This document shows, in pieces, positions 61,151 to 64,000 of a stretch of DNA of 64,000 nucleotides; position 1 is the stretch's first letter, and each line of letters opens with the position of its first letter. The notes below the pieces were generated by a model. That model worked only from the letters and a program-made list of their open reading frames with translations, searched no databases and had not been told where the DNA came from. The DNA comes from Abelmoschus esculentus (taxonomy: Eukaryota; Streptophyta; Magnoliopsida; Malvales; Malvaceae), in the NCBI GenBank assembly GCA_035048815.1, contig JAUCBN010000007.1:5401501-5465500 (forward strand). Direction: 5' to 3'. The position numbers and the translations under genes are program-made.

Positions 61151-63650
61151 CAAATGTACTTCTCTTCTCGTTTATATGATCCTGCAAAAGAAAAGAAAAG
61201 AAAATGACTGAGGTGTTCTTAGGGTAAAATAACAACACAGCATACAAATTCCCTTACAAAAAACAAACCAACAAAAATGGTGTCATCACTCATGTTTTGT
61301 CTTAAAATTTGATTGGGAGAGATAGAGGGCGAGGGAAAACCTTTGGCCAGGCAGGAGTAGGTGAAGTGCTCACAACAATCTTCTCACAAATAAAGAGGTG
61401 AGCCGGATTCGAACAAAATATTTTTAAATCGTAAAACAAATGAATTTAAAAAGGTTCGATTAATTTATAATTAAATTGAAAACAAAAATTATAATATAAA
61501 AAATATTATGTATGATATAAATATTCAAAATCCAAGAACAAGACAGTAAGGTGAAGCAAAAGGAAGAGATGAAGCTTTAAGAAATTCAAGAAAGAAAGAA
61601 TATAAAAAGAGAGTTTTTTTTTTCTCATCCATTACATGTAACATTTACATTCCTTTATAGAGGAGAATGGAGATGGACTCCCTAGTGCTTCATTCCCCAA
61701 TGCCAGAGGCAAATTCTCTCTACTTTAATTCATCTTTACTGTATATTAATAGTATTAATTAATATTTTTATTATTTTATATATTATAAGGTATGATGAAA
61801 AGTTTCATACGCCGACCACAAATTTGTAAACATATAGGAAACACAAAATTAATTTATATGCTTTGTAGGTGTAGCAGGGTGGCTTCTGATCATCCACCAT
61901 TTGTATACATTTATGTAGGATGTGATTATGGTAAGATTTTTATTTTAATTTTTAAAATTTTATTTTGATTAATTAGATTGATTTATATTATATATATGAT
62001 TTTATAAATGAATTTTTTATAACACGAATGATAAAACCCGGAATTTAAAATTTAAATGATATCAAATGTAAAATTTTTGTTAAACTATTATTTAATATAT
62101 TATTAGTAAAATTTAATTTAATAAAATATTTTAATTTTAATATTAATTTTTAAACTCTAAATCTGTACATATAACAATTTAAAATTCACTAATAAAAAAT
62201 TATATTGTTAATATAAGGAATAAATTTTCAAACAAAAAAAATAAAGGAAGAATTGTCAAGGTTAGAAGAAAACATGTGGGGCATGCAAAGATGCGACGCA
62301 TCTATGATTTAACCCACCCACTGGTTATTCAAAAACAGCTCACCGATCCACGTCTCTTGCAGTAATTATATTCGAGTTAAATTAAAAATAATAAATAGTT
62401 TAAAATTAAATTATAAACTAATATTTGTTTATGAGAAAAAATTATATTATATTACGTAAAATTTAAAAAGTTTATATTAATTTATAGTTATTAGATGAAT
62501 AAAATGAATAAATAAATATATAATAAAAAATTAAAAGATTATTATTTAAAAAATAATTTTAATTATTTATTATCATCATTTAACTATTTAAAATTAATAT
62601 AAAATTTATAAAAAATTATATGATATAAATTAATCCTAATCATATATTTAAATACATTGTTAATAATAATATATATTTTAATGGCAAAATTCATCCATCC
62701 CAAAAATATTAAAAAATTTTGTTTTACGCGTGTGATATTTGTTATCCGTTTTCCTACATGAAGACATGTCATATGATATGATTAATGTTCGGCTCTTCCT
62801 TTTTCAATTAATAGGCCCATAGGTGCCGTAATCGGCTGAGATTTATTTTTATTTTCTCTAGTAATGATCCATTTATAGTCGATCATTGGTTGGTTCATTG
62901 AGACTTAATTTTTTACGATAAAGTTAAAATTTTAAATTATAGTATTAAAATGGAGTAAAAATAAGGATGAATAAAATTGGGTTCAAAAATTGTTTTTATC
63001 TTAATTTTTAAAAAATAAAGATTAAGTTATAAAATATAATTTATAAAATAAATTAATTAAAATTTTTAATTTGATTAAATATTCATTTTTATTAAAAGAA
63101 TTGTTTTTATATTAAGATTTTAAATAATTTAATTTAATTTAATTAATCTTATAATAAATTAAATACTCATGCTTATATAAAAAGTAAGTGTACATTTATA
63201 CCGTAGAGAAACAATAAAGGAGAGAAAGGGAGACCATAGCCGTATTGTGTGTGTTTGTTTTCTAAAACATAAAGGTGCTGGAATTGGGTCCTACAGGCTA
63301 CAGCCCACTTGCAGTTGATCATTTCCCCCACCCTATACTAATTGGCAAAACATGAAAGAAACTCAACCAGCACGTTATTATTAATTTATTATACTAGTTA
63401 CTTATTTGGACAACAGTAAATTTGAGGCGCAAATTGTATTTTTTTTTTATTCTTCTATTTATACCTCCGTTTTAGAAGAGAGTTTAAGAAATTAAAGGTA
63501 GGGTATATTTTTTAGGGTGTAGAGTTTAGGACATAAAAAATAAAAGTCAGAGTTTAATTTTTTTTTTAAATTTTCGATAGGAAACATATAAAGAGACATG
63601 GGAATTTTACCCTAACTTTGAGCTGAAGAACAAAAGGGAAGAAAATAACC
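61151..63650. other. Dof leader/promoter and AT-rich spacer
   Basis: The first 500 nt or so hold the leader, a probable leader intron and the promoter of the minus-strand Dof gene. The rest is AT-rich with no gene or clear element. Confidence 0.5.
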
Positions 63651-63664
63651 CTTTTTCGCCCTGC

Positions 63665-63928
63665 ATCCGAAGGACAGTGTCCTGCTTCAGTCATTTTAAG
63701 AGTCTGGCTCTGGATCGATCCTTGACTGCGGTCTATTTGCGGGAGGCGTTTATGCTGCTTAGATCGAGTAGACTCCGGATTAGTGTTAGGCATGTAAGCC
63801 GAAAGGCTAATATTGTTGCACATGAGTTGTCGAAGTGGGCTTTATCTTTAAGCTCTCCTTTTATTTTTTCCTTTGATGTACCGGACTGTATCGAACAATT
63901 GGTTGTTTTGGATGCCATTTATGGCTAA
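63665..63928 (+). pseudogene. RNase H fragment of a LINE-type retroelement
   Basis: An open frame ending at 63928 encodes the C-terminal part of a plant retroelement RNase H-like (RVT_3) domain. Diagnostic is the segment ISVRHVSRKANIVAHELSKWAL, with the usual basic, Asn and A-H-x-L positions, followed by a hydrophobic tail and stop. The reverse transcriptase, endonuclease and most of the RNase H domain are missing to the left, where spacer sequence begins abruptly, so this looks like a 5'-truncated insertion. A short A-rich run (63951-63956) follows. It could alternatively be a host-gene relic of the same fold. Confidence 0.6.
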
Positions 63929-64000
63929 TTATTGATGAGGTTTATTATCAAAAAATAAGAGTCTGAGGTACTCCTATAACTTTTTCAGTATGTTTTATGT

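Overview
This is nuclear DNA from a flowering plant, most likely a rosid eudicot. Genes have GT-AG introns, there is one U12-type AT-AC intron, the tRNA-Tyr gene has an intron, and compact genes sit in very AT-rich spacers holding small non-autonomous DNA transposons. Protein-level resemblance suggests Malvaceae (cotton relatives), but I cannot confirm a genus without a search. I see no prokaryotic, organellar, viral or CRISPR features.

Layout, left to right. 1-4.7 kb: AT-rich spacer. 4.7-6.3 kb (-): mitochondrial ribosomal protein L21 (NFD1-like), 5 exons. 8.4-16.1 kb (+): NSF, the SNARE-disassembling AAA ATPase, 21 coding exons, 743 aa. Its first intron is AT-AC and its fifth carries an intact hAT-type MITE. 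16.4 kb: a near-perfect 99-nt hairpin. 17.2-17.6 kb (-): small four-helix membrane protein. 19.2-22.4 kb (-): DUF616/MUCI70-like putative glycosyltransferase, 9 exons. 27.5-29.5 kb (+): clade VII-like L-type lectin receptor kinase, no introns. 30.4 kb (+): tRNA-Tyr with a tandem copy of its 3' part. 31-33 kb: two fold-back MITEs. 34.2-35.0 kb (+): small bHLH factor. 36.6-38.3 kb (+): eIF3d, no coding introns, with a probable 3'UTR intron. 41 kb: second member of a MITE family. 45.8-49.4 kb (+): SMG7-like/EST1 protein. 50.2-51.1 kb (+): Pkr1-like V-ATPase assembly factor. 52.3-53.0 kb (+) and 60.5-61.2 kb (-): two convergent Dof transcription factors. 63.7-63.9 kb: truncated RNase H piece of a LINE-type retroelement.

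The genes are mainly housekeeping (vesicle fusion, translation, mRNA surveillance, V-ATPase assembly, cell wall) with three transcription factors and a surface receptor. They do not form a cluster or operon. From memory of Arabidopsis locus order, MUCI70, SMG7L and DOF1.4 lie close together on chromosome 1 (At1g28240, At1g28260, At1g28310), and NSF and LecRK-VII.1 lie close together on chromosome 4 (At4g04910, At4g04960). The window may therefore preserve an ancestral order now split in Arabidopsis; this is inference. I found no convincing new multi-gene system. The best second-look items are the AT-AC intron in NSF, the 99-nt hairpin, the MITE in NSF, the rearranged tRNA-Tyr locus, and the small uORF ending just before the SMG7L start. 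Splice coordinates come from splice-site consensus, reading-frame continuity and remembered family sequences, not from transcripts.
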